Positions 8,563-18,180 are shown, counted from the stretch's first letter. The stretch is DNA of 64,000 nucleotides from JAGVIE01 sp964520905 (GCA_964520905.1 CAZFQL010000005.1:124001-188000), one strand, 5' to 3'. The notes: generated by a model not told the origin, from the sequence alone. Numbers and translations: made by a program.

Positions 8563-10338
8563 ATGACTCGATATTATATTATGATCATATGTCTCTTACC
8601 CATATTGCACACTGTAGTGGTTGCACAAACCGATTCGGTTGCAGTCGTCGATTCGGTTATCAGTGAGCGAAAACTCGAAGACATTATCTCGCAAGTCAAT
8701 GATCCGGAGGATTCGCCTTTGATAGAGTTTTATGAATCCGCCCCCAAGAGGGAAACCGCAACACTTCAGGTTCGTTCAAGATACATCGAAAGACTTCAGA
8801 AGTCCGACGGGTTCCAAAACAGAACGTATATCGGTTCGTCATTGAAATCATATCAACGTATCAAGTTCTCGCATGGGACGCATTATGCGGGAGGTATTCT
8901 GTTCGAGAAAGATGCCGGTGAGAAGCGATTCAACGATTTTACTTCCGGCAACCTTATGATCTCAGATGTAGGCGCAGTTAGGAAATTCATTGCTGGAGAT
9001 TATTTAGTCGAAGCCGGACAGGGGCTTGCGCTTTGGCGAAGTTATGACATCGCCAAAGGGGCGGATGTTATTTTGCCAGTCAGAAGAAACGCCGCAGGTC
9101 TAAATCCATATCTATCATCCGGGGAAAGCGGATTCTTCAGAGGAGCCGCGGCAGAATTTAAGCTTGGTCGTTTTTCTCAAGCTATCTTCTATTCCAACAT
9201 TACACGCAGCGGCTCGTTGGATTCATCAGGCAATTTAAAAAACTTTTATGATGTCGGTTATTTCCGGACTGTAGGCGAGATCAAGAAAAGAAATGTTATA
9301 GCTGAAAAATTGTACGGTACACATTGTATGTATCGTTTTTCTCAATCGAATTCAGTCGGTGCGACTTTTTACACTGCCCGCTACTCTAAAAAAATCCTTC
9401 TCGATGACGGAAAGAAATTTTCCGGAGATCGTTTCGCGATTGCCTCATTCGATTATAAATTTACATGGCAGAAACTGTCGTTGTTTGGAGAAATCGCCGG
9501 AGGTAATGAAGTGATCGCCGGTAATACCGGTATAGTTATAATGCCCTCGGATGATATAGGTATAATTGTTTCGGGGCGGTACTATCCGTATCGTTACATG
9601 AATATTCATGGATTGGGTTTCGGCGAGCAAACTTCTAATGAACAAGGTTTTTATGTAGGAACTCGTCTGAAAGTTACGGATCGTATTTTAGTTTCATCCT
9701 ATTACGACCAGTATCAAAGTATCTACAAAGCATCTTTGCCGTTTCCTTCGGTTGGATATGATTTCCTGAGCCAGATTGAATTCTCTCCTTCATCGGTTTT
9801 CGATATAACATTAAAGTATCAGCGGAAGTGTGGTGATGTTGCTGTGCCGACTATCGATGAGAGTGGTTTCAGTAGTGATATAATCACTCAACAACGAAAG
9901 CAGAAAATCCGATTGAGCGTCGATTATAAGGTCTCTTCAAGAATTTCTCTGCGGGGGCGTTTTGAACAAATCTATCTTGATATAAATTCTACCGGCAAGC
10001 AAGAGAAGGGATTCATGACATATCAGGACGTCCTATTCAAGCCTGACCGCATCTTACAAATCAATCTGCGAATCGCATACTTCCGCACTGATAGTTATTA
10101 CACAGGCATCAGCGAATATGAACGCGATCTGGATGGAGTTCTAACACAGCCCATCCTCTATGGAAGCGGAGTACGGTGGTATTGTTTGATGAAGTATGAA
10201 CCAATCCGCCGGGTAAAAATATCCCTCAAATATTCCGATTACATTCGGGACGATGTGAAAAAAATCGGTACCGGTTTGGATGAACTTCCCGGCAACCACG
10301 ACAATCGTGTAAGTGCTCAGTTGGATTTCGGATTTTAG
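8563..10338 (+). CDS. Outer-membrane protein of the helix-hairpin-helix-associated class, without the HhH part
   Basis: 591 residues with a signal peptide ending around VVVAQ. It has the family's landmark segment, GQGLALWRSYDIAKGADV followed by NPYLSSGESGFFRG, then long runs of alternating polar and hydrophobic residues typical of a large beta-barrel. Related Bacteroidota/Chlorobiota proteins have helix-hairpin-helix repeats between the N-terminal ERKLEDIISQVND-like segment and the barrel. Here that stretch is short and no clear HhH pair is visible. The function is unknown; a link to DNA at the surface has been guessed only from the HhH domain. It is co-directional with the PorV-like gene, spacing 9 bases, with GGAG before the ATG. 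Confidence 0.65.
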   Translation: MTRYYIMIICLLPILHTVVVAQTDSVAVVDSVISERKLEDIISQVNDPEDSPLIEFYESAPKRETATLQVRSRYIERLQKSDGFQNRTYIGSSLKSYQRIKFSHGTHYAGGILFEKDAGEKRFNDFTSGNLMISDVGAVRKFIAGDYLVEAGQGLALWRSYDIAKGADVILPVRRNAAGLNPYLSSGESGFFRGAAAEFKLGRFSQAIFYSNITRSGSLDSSGNLKNFYDVGYFRTVGEIKKRNVIAEKLYGTHCMYRFSQSNSVGATFYTARYSKKILLDDGKKFSGDRFAIASFDYKFTWQKLSLFGEIAGGNEVIAGNTGIVIMPSDDIGIIVSGRYYPYRYMNIHGLGFGEQTSNEQGFYVGTRLKVTDRILVSSYYDQYQSIYKASLPFPSVGYDFLSQIEFSPSSVFDITLKYQRKCGDVAVPTIDESGFSSDIITQQRKQKIRLSVDYKVSSRISLRGRFEQIYLDINSTGKQEKGFMTYQDVLFKPDRILQINLRIAYFRTDSYYTGISEYERDLDGVLTQPILYGSGVRWYCLMKYEPIRRVKISLKYSDYIRDDVKKIGTGLDELPGNHDNRVSAQLDFGF

Positions 10339-10615
10339 AATCAATGTAAAAGTAAAGAACGATCATATTTTTTGCTCTAAACTCAACGCTCTTGGCTCTA
10401 TGCTCGTAGCTGGAACGACTATTTTTTGTTCTGCCATCATTTTAGTATTTTATATACTGATGTTGCGTATAACTACTCATCCCTCTCCCTGCCCTCCCCC
10501 TTCTTTACAATTAGAGAAGGGGGAGGGTTTGGGCGGGGGTTGAGTTCCAAATGTGTAGTAATCCCTGCAACCGAGTGGTTAAAGGAATACCCAATGCGTT
10601 TCGTCAATTATAAAT
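10339..10615. other. Intergenic region with one strong palindrome, no gene
   Basis: 277 bases between the outer-membrane protein and mnmA. Short frames here have no family resemblance and overlap a low-complexity C-rich/G-rich palindrome. The AT-rich part just before mnmA may contain its promoter, but no convincing -35/-10 pair is visible. Confidence 0.5.
10492..10527. repeat. C-rich/G-rich intergenic hairpin
   Basis: A perfect 13-base stem: CCCTCCCCCTTCT at 10492-10504 pairs with AGAAGGGGGAGGG at 10515-10527, loop 10 bases. It is flanked by further C-rich and G-rich sequence. It lacks a clean T-tract, so it is more like a dispersed palindromic repeat than an intrinsic terminator. Confidence 0.6.
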
Positions 10616-11728
10616 ATGAAATCTTTACAGAATAAGTCAACAGTTGTCGTTGCGATGAGCGGCGGGGTAGATTCCTCCGTTGCTGCGGCATTATTGCTCG
10701 AACAGGGATACAACGTCATCGGTGTGACGATGAAGATGTACAACTTCGATGAGGTGGGCGGAAACGTTAACCGTGAATCGAGTTGCTGTGGATTGGATGC
10801 CTTCAACGATGCGCGAATGGTTGCTGTGAAACTCGGCATCCCCCATTACATTATGGATCTCTCCGAGCAATTCGGCAGAGATGTTATAGATAATTTTGTA
10901 GATGAATATATGCACGGTCGCACACCCAATCCCTGCGTCATCTGCAACACGAAAATCAAATGGGGTGAATTGCTCAAGAAGGCGGATGCGTTAGGCGCAG
11001 AGTACATTGCCACAGGCCATTATGCGCGTGTTGGTTTGGATGAACCAAGTGGGCGTTATGTTATCACGCGCGGGAAAGATAATGACAAAGACCAAACGTA
11101 CGCACTATGGGGATTGAAGCAGGAAGCTTTGCGGCGGACACTCTTTCCGCTCGGTGATCTTAACAAACCGGAAGTTCGTCAGATTGCGGTGAAGCATGGA
11201 CTAAAAACTGCTGCCAAGCCGGAAAGTTTTGAGATTTGTTTTGTAGCCGATGATGATTACCGCCGTTTCATGCGTGAACGACTTGCAAAAATGAATATAA
11301 CGATTCCATCCGGTGATCTTACGATCAATGGAAAAGTTGTTGGTAAACATGAAGGCATACCTTTCTACACAATAGGACAGAGGAGCGGTATAGGTGCGCA
11401 CGGACAGAGAGTTTATGTCTCGGAGATAGATGATACAAATAATATCGTCAAGATTGGGAAGGATGCCGAGTTGCACCGAAAGGTTTTGATTGCAGGCAGT
11501 GTTAATTTAATGATCGTCGAAAAACTAACCGGTGATATACGTGTGCAGGCGATGGTTCGTTATAAGGATACACCCGCTCCGGCAACTGTGTATGCGGAAG
11601 CTGATGGAAAGATTCGCGTTGTCTTTGACGAGCCGAAGCGTGCAATAACTCCCGGGCAATCTCTGGTGATGTATGATGGAGAGAAACTTCTTGGTGGGGG
11701 AGTGATTGAGAAAGTTCTTAATCTATGA
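10616..11728 (+). CDS. mnmA: tRNA-specific 2-thiouridylase MnmA
   Basis: 370 residues, normal length for MnmA, which makes 2-thiouridine at the wobble base of tRNA-Lys, -Glu and -Gln in the cytoplasm. The PP-loop SGGVDSS is at about residues 16-22. The catalytic cysteine region NPCVICN is near residue 105, and the second, persulfide-accepting cysteine is in ESFEICFVAD near residue 205. GHYARV, DQTYALWGL and FYTIGQR are all family hallmarks. The upstream Shine-Dalgarno is weak (TAAAT just before ATG). No partner sulfur-relay gene is adjacent. Confidence 0.95.
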   Translation: MKSLQNKSTVVVAMSGGVDSSVAAALLLEQGYNVIGVTMKMYNFDEVGGNVNRESSCCGLDAFNDARMVAVKLGIPHYIMDLSEQFGRDVIDNFVDEYMHGRTPNPCVICNTKIKWGELLKKADALGAEYIATGHYARVGLDEPSGRYVITRGKDNDKDQTYALWGLKQEALRRTLFPLGDLNKPEVRQIAVKHGLKTAAKPESFEICFVADDDYRRFMRERLAKMNITIPSGDLTINGKVVGKHEGIPFYTIGQRSGIGAHGQRVYVSEIDDTNNIVKIGKDAELHRKVLIAGSVNLMIVEKLTGDIRVQAMVRYKDTPAPATVYAEADGKIRVVFDEPKRAITPGQSLVMYDGEKLLGGGVIEKVLNL

Positions 11729-11984
11729 AATAACGCCTCTCGTTTTAGATAAGAATCTTGACTTTTTCCATGATAATTTATAGATTCCCAACACTGATTT
11801 TTGACTTGAAAAGACGGAGCTGATGCGGTGAAAAGTATTCCAAATGAATGAGTACAACTTCAATGATTTTTCTTGATCCATCAAAGGATAAACGATGATG
11901 TTTTTTTACAGCTACAAAGTCAGTAATTAGGCAATGTGTATATAAATAATTAGTTGCAATGTGTCTCGTGCTCAGGAGAATTGT

Positions 11985-12455
11985 ATGAACAGGTTGATCA
12001 GTCACGCACTATTCTTTGGCTTTTTCTTTTGTTTCTTTTTGTTTCCATGTGTTGGGCAAGAAAGTCAACCAGACAATCTATACCAACAAGCATACCCCGC
12101 TATAGGTTGGGACTCACTCAAGCTTAGAATCATTTATCCTGACCTGTGCAACCGCGCTGGCGTTACTGGTGCTTATAATGCGTTTCTCGATATCGGTTCA
12201 GGAGGCCAAATATTGTCGTCTCGCATAGAACCGCTCAACTACAATCATGTAAACAATCGAGGTGATAGTTACTTCGTCTCTGCACTTAAGTCTGCCATTC
12301 ATTCAACGACGTGGACACCGGCATTCGTCAAAGGTAAACCAGTAAGGTCCGAGTTAACCGTTCCCGTAATGTTTCTTCTTCGCAAGAAGAATGTTACAAG
12401 ACCAATCATCATTGATGCAGACACAATAGTTATCCATAAACATATCACTTATTGA
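11985..12455 (+). CDS. Small secreted protein with TonB-C-like domain
   Basis: 156 residues. An N-terminal signal or anchor (LISHALFFGFFFCFFLFPCVGQ) is followed by a fold resembling the TonB C-terminal domain: YPDLCNRAGVTGAYNAFLDIGSGGQI, then ALKSAIHSTTWTPAFVKGKPV and a final strand VPVMFLL. There is no proline-rich linker, so it is not a complete TonB energy transducer. It may be a stand-alone TonB-C domain like many orphan Bacteroidota proteins. The ATG at 11985 has AGGAGAA upstream; the frame also extends from a GTG at 11961, which is rejected. It is monocistronic. Confidence 0.65.
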   Translation: MNRLISHALFFGFFFCFFLFPCVGQESQPDNLYQQAYPAIGWDSLKLRIIYPDLCNRAGVTGAYNAFLDIGSGGQILSSRIEPLNYNHVNNRGDSYFVSALKSAIHSTTWTPAFVKGKPVRSELTVPVMFLLRKKNVTRPIIIDADTIVIHKHITY

Positions 12456-12527
12456 GACACTCGGCACACTGGGCATAAGAGAACCATTCGAGACTGGAAA
12501 TCTATAGATCGGAAGTCAAGCCATAAC

Positions 12528-12550
12528 ATCCTCTCCTTTTAGGAGAGGAT
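12528..12550. repeat. Short perfect hairpin (ATCCTCTCC stem)
   Basis: Nine-base stem ATCCTCTCC/GGAGAGGAT with a five-base loop (TTTTA), between the TonB-C-like gene and the glycosyltransferase. It is followed by TACAGGTGAGG and not by a T-tract. It is probably a dispersed palindrome, with weak terminator potential. Confidence 0.45.
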
Positions 12551-12574
12551 TACAGGTGAGGTCTTAGAAAGTAC

Positions 12575-13969
12575 ATGCTAATACGAAAATCATTAAATAA
12601 TCAATTGAAAAATCCATTTCTGATTTTTTCATTCGTTGTTGTCGGCGTAATAGAATCTGTATGGATATTATCCTCAAATGGTTTCTATCGCGTGGATGAG
12701 TGTGCGCATTTTCTTTATAGCCGGTTTGTGCTGCAATCACTGCCGATAACAATTCAGACCTGGCACAGACCGGGACGGCTGTGGTTTTTTGCCTTACCTG
12801 CACAATTCGGACATGTGTTCACCATGTTCTTTTGTCTTGCGCTTTTCCTTTGTCTTCTTTTTGTTACATACCGAATAGCGAAATTGAAGGGTATAAAACA
12901 TGCGGAATGGGTTATCCTTCTCACCGGACTTCAACCGATCCTTTTTGATATCTCGTATGCGTGTCTGAATGAAGCTCCGACTGCACTTGTCATCATGCTT
13001 TCATACTGGTTTCACTTGAGAAAAAAGTTTGGATGGAGTTTGGCAATTGCCTCGGTGGTATTTCTGTTCCGCTTTGAAATGTATTTGTTTGCTCTCCTGA
13101 TGTTCCTCGTGTACCTGTGGAAACGCGAGTGGAAGATTTTACCATTGGTATTGTTGGGACCGCTGCTTTGGATTGGATATTCTACGATCATCTCAGGAGA
13201 TTTTTTTACGTTCTTCAGGGAATGGTTGCATTTTTCCCATTTGGATAAGTTTAAGCTAGGCGTATCAGTAACACATTATCTGGAGAACCTACAAACTATC
13301 TTCGGGTTTGGACAAGTGATACTCTTTGCCATAGGTGTCGTCTTCATTACTCGTGCAAAGAGGAACGCCGACTACGGAATTATTTATTGCACTATAGCGA
13401 TCAATATCATCATCAATACTCTTACCGGGGCGGAAGTGTTTCATTGGACTGGCAGCATCGGTGAGTTGCGGTATGTTGCAGTTGTAGGTCCTTTTTTTGG
13501 AATTGTGTCGGTATATGGTCTAACGGAAATTCTTGAAAGAATTAAAACAGCATGGGGAAAGCTTGCATTTTCTATCCTTGTATTTAGTGCTGTTGTATTT
13601 AATTGTACATTAACGACTGAACCTCGACGATGGACAAATTATAATCGAGTGACGATGCATATGACTAAAGCAGCGAGAACTCAGTATCCATATTTGACTC
13701 TGCTCAGTAACGACTGTGTTGCGGCGTATGTAATGGATGTCTCGCCAGCGGGAGGACAGTATTATGCGCAACTGAATAAGGATATGCTGAAGAAGTATCC
13801 GGAATGTATCATTCTATGGGATCCGTTTTCTGCAAACTCGATTTTTTTTCAAACCGAAATTACCAAGGAGAAGATGCTGCAGGATACGACCGTGAGAGTG
13901 TTGGAGGAATATAAATATTTTAATGCAGAGTATCTCTTGCTGTACAGGAATGTTCAAATAGAAAGATAA
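12575..13969 (+). CDS. Integral-membrane glycosyltransferase (GT-C fold, ArnT/PMT-like)
   Basis: 464 residues with about 10-11 hydrophobic segments. The first extracytoplasmic loop has the acidic GT-C signature YRVDECAHFLYSRF near residue 38, as in ArnT, PMT and Dol-P-Man-dependent mannosyltransferases. A Cys/Asp-containing soluble C-terminal tail of about 110 residues follows the last helix. These enzymes move sugars from polyprenyl-phosphate donors onto lipids or proteins on the outer face of the inner membrane; the acceptor is unknown. The ATG at 12575 lacks a strong Shine-Dalgarno. Flanking genes are unrelated. Confidence 0.72.
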   Translation: MLIRKSLNNQLKNPFLIFSFVVVGVIESVWILSSNGFYRVDECAHFLYSRFVLQSLPITIQTWHRPGRLWFFALPAQFGHVFTMFFCLALFLCLLFVTYRIAKLKGIKHAEWVILLTGLQPILFDISYACLNEAPTALVIMLSYWFHLRKKFGWSLAIASVVFLFRFEMYLFALLMFLVYLWKREWKILPLVLLGPLLWIGYSTIISGDFFTFFREWLHFSHLDKFKLGVSVTHYLENLQTIFGFGQVILFAIGVVFITRAKRNADYGIIYCTIAINIIINTLTGAEVFHWTGSIGELRYVAVVGPFFGIVSVYGLTEILERIKTAWGKLAFSILVFSAVVFNCTLTTEPRRWTNYNRVTMHMTKAARTQYPYLTLLSNDCVAAYVMDVSPAGGQYYAQLNKDMLKKYPECIILWDPFSANSIFFQTEITKEKMLQDTTVRVLEEYKYFNAEYLLLYRNVQIER

Positions 13970-14033
13970 TGGAAAATGTCTAAACCAGGATTTATCGGAT
14001 TAAAGGATTGTGGAGAGCAAAGTTTTTTACTTC

Positions 14034-14062
14034 TTGACATCCATCCCTCCATTGCCTATATT
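14034..14062 (+). promoter_or_regulatory. Consensus sigma-70-type promoter
   Basis: TTGACA at 14034-14039 and TATATT at 14057-14062, separated by exactly 17 bases, 34 bases before the acyl-CoA carboxylase start codon. This is a near-perfect housekeeping promoter and differs from the TTTG/TAnnTTTG signals of typical Bacteroidetes. Confidence 0.75.
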
Positions 14063-14096
14063 TCCATCCATCAGAAGTTAAATTTAAAGGTGAAAC

Positions 14097-15656
14097 ATGT
14101 CCAATCCAAAACATACAGATAAACTTCAGCATCTAAATGAACTGAAGGAGAAAGCGAAACTTGGCGGCGGCGAGAAACGTATCGAGGAACAGCACAAGAA
14201 AGGCAAGCTTACTGCTCGTGAGCGACTTGAGGTTTTACTCGACCGCAACAGTTTTGAGGAGATCGATATCCTCGTCGAACACCGCTCTTATGATTTCGGT
14301 TTGGAGAAACAGAAAATCCTCGGCGATGGCGTCGTTACCGGTACGGGTACAATCGATGGACGTCTCGTGTTTGTCTTCAGTCAGGATTTTACAGTCTTTG
14401 GCGGATCGCTCTCAGAAACACATGCCGAGAAAATCTGCAAGATTATGGATATGGCAATGAAAGTAGGCGCGCCTGTTATCGGACTGAATGATTCTGGTGG
14501 TGCGCGCATTCAAGAGGGCGTTGTAAGTCTCGGTGGATATGCCGATATATTTCTAAGAAACACTTTAGCTTCAGGAGTTATCCCACAAATCTCCGCGGTG
14601 ATGGGACCCTGTGCAGGCGGAGCGGTTTACTCACCGGCGATTACTGATTTTACTTTCATGGTAAAGAACACGAGCTACATGTTTGTTACAGGTCCCAATG
14701 TTGTAAAGACTGTAACACACGAGGACGTTTCATTTGAAGACCTCGGAGGTGCAATAACGCACGCAACTAAATCGGGTGTTGCCCATTTTGCATGTGAGGA
14801 TGAGATCGTGTGTCTCCAATCTATCCGGAAGCTTGTAAGTTTCCTTCCATCCAACAACATGGATGAACCGCCAGTGATGAAGTCGAAAGATGATCCGAAT
14901 CGAAGAGAAGAAAAACTCAACTCTATCATACCGGAAAATCCGAACAAACCATACGATATGAAGGATGCAATCCGGTTGATAGTTGACGATGGAGATTTCT
15001 TTGAAGTCCATGAATTATTCGCTCAGAATATAATAGTCGGGTTTGCACGGCTCAACGGTAAATCGATTGGCATCGTGGCTAATCAGCCGTCAGCTTTAGC
15101 GGGCGTGCTCGATATAGATTCATCTGTAAAGGGTGCTCGCTTCGTAAGGTTCTGTGATGCATTCAAGATTCCATTAGTTGTGTTCGAAGATGTGCCGGGT
15201 TTCTTGCCTGGGACAGATCAAGAGTGGAGAGGCATTATAAAACATGGTGCGAAACTGCTCTACGCTTTTTGCGAGGCAACAGTTCCTAAAGTAACCGTCA
15301 TTACGCGCAAAGCATATGGCGGAGCTTATGATGTTATGAACTCGAAGCACATTCGCGGCGATTTCAATTATGCCTGGCCCACTGCTGAGATAGCAGTTAT
15401 GGGTCCACAGGGTGCAGTTGAAATAATATTTAAAAAAGAGATAGAAAAAGCAGAAGACAAACAAAAAGCATTGGCTGAAAAAATCGAGGAATATCGTATA
15501 AAATTTGCCAACCCCTATATTGCTGCTGCGAGAGGTTACCTCGATGATATCATCGAACCGAGTGAAACCAGACCAAAATTAATACGCTCTCTCCAGATCC
15601 TCGAGACGAAAGTGGATGGTAATCCCAAGAAGAAACACGGCAACATCCCTTTATAA
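14097..15656 (+). CDS. pccB: Acyl-CoA (propionyl-CoA) carboxylase beta subunit
   Basis: 519 residues, the full length of the carboxyltransferase (PccB/MmdA) family, which moves CO2 from carboxybiotin to an acyl-CoA, making for example methylmalonyl-CoA. Visible features: GKLTARERLEVLLD, two crotonase-like carboxyltransferase halves, the oxyanion-type turns GGARIQEG and GPCAGGAVYSPA in the first half, and KAYGGAYDVM and WPTAEIAVMGPQGAV in the second. It could equally be the alpha subunit of methylmalonyl-CoA decarboxylase. No biotin carboxylase or biotin carrier is adjacent, so partners are elsewhere. It is driven by a strong promoter at 14034. Confidence 0.93.
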   Translation: MSNPKHTDKLQHLNELKEKAKLGGGEKRIEEQHKKGKLTARERLEVLLDRNSFEEIDILVEHRSYDFGLEKQKILGDGVVTGTGTIDGRLVFVFSQDFTVFGGSLSETHAEKICKIMDMAMKVGAPVIGLNDSGGARIQEGVVSLGGYADIFLRNTLASGVIPQISAVMGPCAGGAVYSPAITDFTFMVKNTSYMFVTGPNVVKTVTHEDVSFEDLGGAITHATKSGVAHFACEDEIVCLQSIRKLVSFLPSNNMDEPPVMKSKDDPNRREEKLNSIIPENPNKPYDMKDAIRLIVDDGDFFEVHELFAQNIIVGFARLNGKSIGIVANQPSALAGVLDIDSSVKGARFVRFCDAFKIPLVVFEDVPGFLPGTDQEWRGIIKHGAKLLYAFCEATVPKVTVITRKAYGGAYDVMNSKHIRGDFNYAWPTAEIAVMGPQGAVEIIFKKEIEKAEDKQKALAEKIEEYRIKFANPYIAAARGYLDDIIEPSETRPKLIRSLQILETKVDGNPKKKHGNIPL

Positions 15657-15688
15657 ATGCGTTTTGTCACAACTTTAGAAGAAAGTCC

Positions 15689-15717
15689 TTGACATTCTTT
15701 CCTAAATCCTTTATATT
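15689..15717 (+). promoter_or_regulatory. Consensus sigma-70-type promoter
   Basis: TTGACA at 15689-15694 and TATATT at 15712-15717 with a 17-base spacer, 46 bases before the transglycosylase start. It has the same consensus and spacing as the promoter at 14034. Confidence 0.75.
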
Positions 15718-15762
15718 TTCATCAATTGTAGGTTTTGAACTTGTACTTATTTAGAGAGTATA

Positions 15763-17949
15763 TTGAAAAAATTATCATTTATAATAGCATTTTGTACCGT
15801 TCTGTTCGGATGTTCCACTGATAGAACGACAAAGCCATCACAACAGGCAGATCTCCACGTTATTAGTTCAATCCCATCCACATTTGTTGATACCCTCTCT
15901 AAAGACGAAATGGAGTTGGCTGTATCCGACAGTCTGATCGCAGATTCCAATTATGATGATATTACTGCGCAAATGCTGGAGGCGGCACGCCGGCATTATC
16001 AGAATGCGCTTGAAGCAGGTGAATCGGGAGATTCTACGCAGACATCGAATGAATTCGAATTTGCTATCGGCATCCTGAATGAACTGGCGTATTATCCGAG
16101 TATCGAAAACAATCAGGATTTCAACGACCTTAGCCACAGCGTGGTTGAAGATTATGAAAAGTACATCTCGAAGATCGATAATTTAGGATCTCAAACCTCT
16201 GTCTTTGCCCTTAGGCAAAAATTGAATCAGATCGATGAATCGCTCGTGAGCATCGATGAAGATACTCCTAAAAAAATTATTAAGACCACTTCCGTACCGT
16301 TAGTTATCAACGGGCATGTTGAACAGAATATCGCATTCTTCCAGGGACGGGGGAGAAGACACTTCGAGCATTGGCTTCGTGAAGGAGGAAAATATTTTCC
16401 AATCATGAAAAAAGCTTTCCATGAAGAAAATGTGCCGGAAGAGTTGATTTATCTTTCTATGATCGAAAGCGGTTTGAATCCCGTTGCGCGTTCATGGGCA
16501 AAAGCGGTCGGATTATGGCAGTTCATTAAAGGTACAGGTAAGCTTTATGGATTGGACGGAAATTTCTGGTATGATGAGAGAAGAGATTTTGAGAAAGCAT
16601 CTTATGCCGCCGCCCGTCATTTAAAAGATTTATACAATGAGTTCGGCGATTGGTATCTCGCTCTTGCGGCGTATAATTCCGGCGCCGGTCGGGTTTATCG
16701 CGCGATCAGAAAAAGCAACTCACAGGATTTCTGGAAGCTGAGACCCAATCTACCGAGAGAAACTCGTCACTACGTCCCGCAGTACATTGCCGTAACCGCA
16801 ATGGCATTAGACCCCGGCAGTTATGGATTTGAAATTACTCCGGCAGATCCTCTCGTATACGATCATGCTGTGGTAAATGAGTCTATAGACTTGTCGGTAT
16901 TGGCAAGATGCGCTGAAACTGACATTAAAACAATGAAAGATTTGAATCCCGAGTTATTGCGATCGTGTACCCCTCCCGGATATAAGGGATATGAGATAAG
17001 AATTCCTGCAGGGAAGAGTGAAATCTTCAGACAGAATTATTCGAACATTCCTGATGACCTGAAACGGGATTGGATCGTTCATAACGTAAAGCGCAGGGAA
17101 ACACTCGGATCGATTGCAAAGAGATACGGTGTTACATCGACCATGATTGCAGAAGCGAACCATCTTACTTCGCACAAGATATCGGTCGGGAAATCGCTGG
17201 TGATACCTATCCCTGCGACATCGAAGAATCACGCATCAGAGATTGCAGAAGAGACAATTGATAAGCCGTCCAAACACTCGTTGCGCAAAGCCCGGCTTTC
17301 AGCCGAAGCGAAGAGCGGGAAAACGAAGTTGTTTTATCGCATACGCAAAGGTGACACACTCGGTAAATTGGCGGGATGGTTCGGTGTTCGTATCAGCGAT
17401 ATCCGGTTGTGGAATGAGATTCCGTACGGAAGCTCGATTAAAGCCGGTGCTAAACTTGCACTTTGGATCCCAAATGATGAAGTGGAAAAATATTCCAAGC
17501 TCATAGATATGCCGGAATCTGAACATACTCAATTATTGGCATCCTCGACAAATGAGCAATCTGAAAATTCGCAATCAAAACATAGCGGATCATATTGGTT
17601 GAAGTATCGTGTGAAAACCGGAGATAACCTTGGAAAGATAGCTAAGCGATATAGTGTTGCCTCAGAGGATATCCGCAAGTGGAATGGCTTGTCATCTACC
17701 ATTATCAAGGTCGGACAGGAATTAGAAATATCTATTGACGGTAACGGGTCTGTGCAATCTCGTCAAATAGCGATCACACAAAAGGATTCGACGAAAGGTA
17801 ACAAAGGAGTCACTTACACTGTTAAAAGAGGAGATACATTGGAAAAAATTGCTTCTAACTTTGGCGTATCGATTTCACAGTTGCGTTCATGGAATAAACT
17901 TCGTGGGACTCTGATCGTTATCGGTCAGGAAATCGTGATCAACTCTTAA
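15763..17949 (+). CDS. MltD-like lytic transglycosylase lipoprotein with four LysM repeats
   Basis: 728 residues. A TTG start at 15763 gives MKKLSFIIAFCTVLFGC, a lipoprotein signal with Cys at +1. After an N-terminal helical region, residues about 195-350 are an SLT/goose-lysozyme-like domain: the catalytic Glu in YLSMIESGLNP, then AVGLWQFIKGTGKLYGL and LALAAYNSGAGRV. Four LysM modules follow (about 445-485, 525-570, 615-660 and 685-728), with the motifs TLGSIAKRYGV, TLGKLAGWFGV, NLGKIAKRYSV and TLEKIASNFGV. It should cleave peptidoglycan glycan strands from the outer membrane side. Four LysM repeats is more than the one to three common in MltD. A consensus promoter precedes it. Confidence 0.92.
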   Translation: MKKLSFIIAFCTVLFGCSTDRTTKPSQQADLHVISSIPSTFVDTLSKDEMELAVSDSLIADSNYDDITAQMLEAARRHYQNALEAGESGDSTQTSNEFEFAIGILNELAYYPSIENNQDFNDLSHSVVEDYEKYISKIDNLGSQTSVFALRQKLNQIDESLVSIDEDTPKKIIKTTSVPLVINGHVEQNIAFFQGRGRRHFEHWLREGGKYFPIMKKAFHEENVPEELIYLSMIESGLNPVARSWAKAVGLWQFIKGTGKLYGLDGNFWYDERRDFEKASYAAARHLKDLYNEFGDWYLALAAYNSGAGRVYRAIRKSNSQDFWKLRPNLPRETRHYVPQYIAVTAMALDPGSYGFEITPADPLVYDHAVVNESIDLSVLARCAETDIKTMKDLNPELLRSCTPPGYKGYEIRIPAGKSEIFRQNYSNIPDDLKRDWIVHNVKRRETLGSIAKRYGVTSTMIAEANHLTSHKISVGKSLVIPIPATSKNHASEIAEETIDKPSKHSLRKARLSAEAKSGKTKLFYRIRKGDTLGKLAGWFGVRISDIRLWNEIPYGSSIKAGAKLALWIPNDEVEKYSKLIDMPESEHTQLLASSTNEQSENSQSKHSGSYWLKYRVKTGDNLGKIAKRYSVASEDIRKWNGLSSTIIKVGQELEISIDGNGSVQSRQIAITQKDSTKGNKGVTYTVKRGDTLEKIASNFGVSISQLRSWNKLRGTLIVIGQEIVINS

Positions 17950-18064
17950 CAGCAGGCATCTTTGCAGTTCATAACCTTCCTATTTTATCAACCTGCAACG
18001 CTGACATCAGACAATTGATTTTCACTCCATTTATTGGTAAATTGTCATACAATTTTTTCAGGAT

Positions 18065-18081
18065 AGGCGTCTGAGTGGTTG
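18065..18081 (+). pseudogene. tRNA-Ser 5' end remnant
   Basis: A short stretch containing GGCGTCTGAGTGGTTG is one base different from the D-arm half of the intact tRNA-Ser at 18368. The rest of the molecule is unrecognisable. It is followed by a 15-base palindrome, TTCGCC-AAT-GGCGGA, at 18093-18107. Confidence 0.45.
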
Positions 18082-18127
18082 TCCTGAGGGGATTCGCCAA
18101 TGGCGGATGTAAGTTGAGGTGGGAATA

Positions 18128-18180
18128 TTATTTTTTACTTTTTATTTTTGCATTTTGCATTGTTCGGAGAGGTGTCTGAG
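18128..18180 (+). repeat. 53-bp direct repeat, copy 1
   Basis: Matches 18330-18382 base for base: a T-rich leader ending in CATTGTTC plus the first 15 bases of tRNA-Ser. The repeats are 202 bases apart and mark a tandem duplication of the tRNA gene with its upstream region. Confidence 0.85.

Noticed and set aside
10313..10543. A 76-codon plus-strand frame across the C-rich palindrome
   Set aside because: It overlaps the end of the outer-membrane gene, consists largely of repeat sequence and has no family resemblance.
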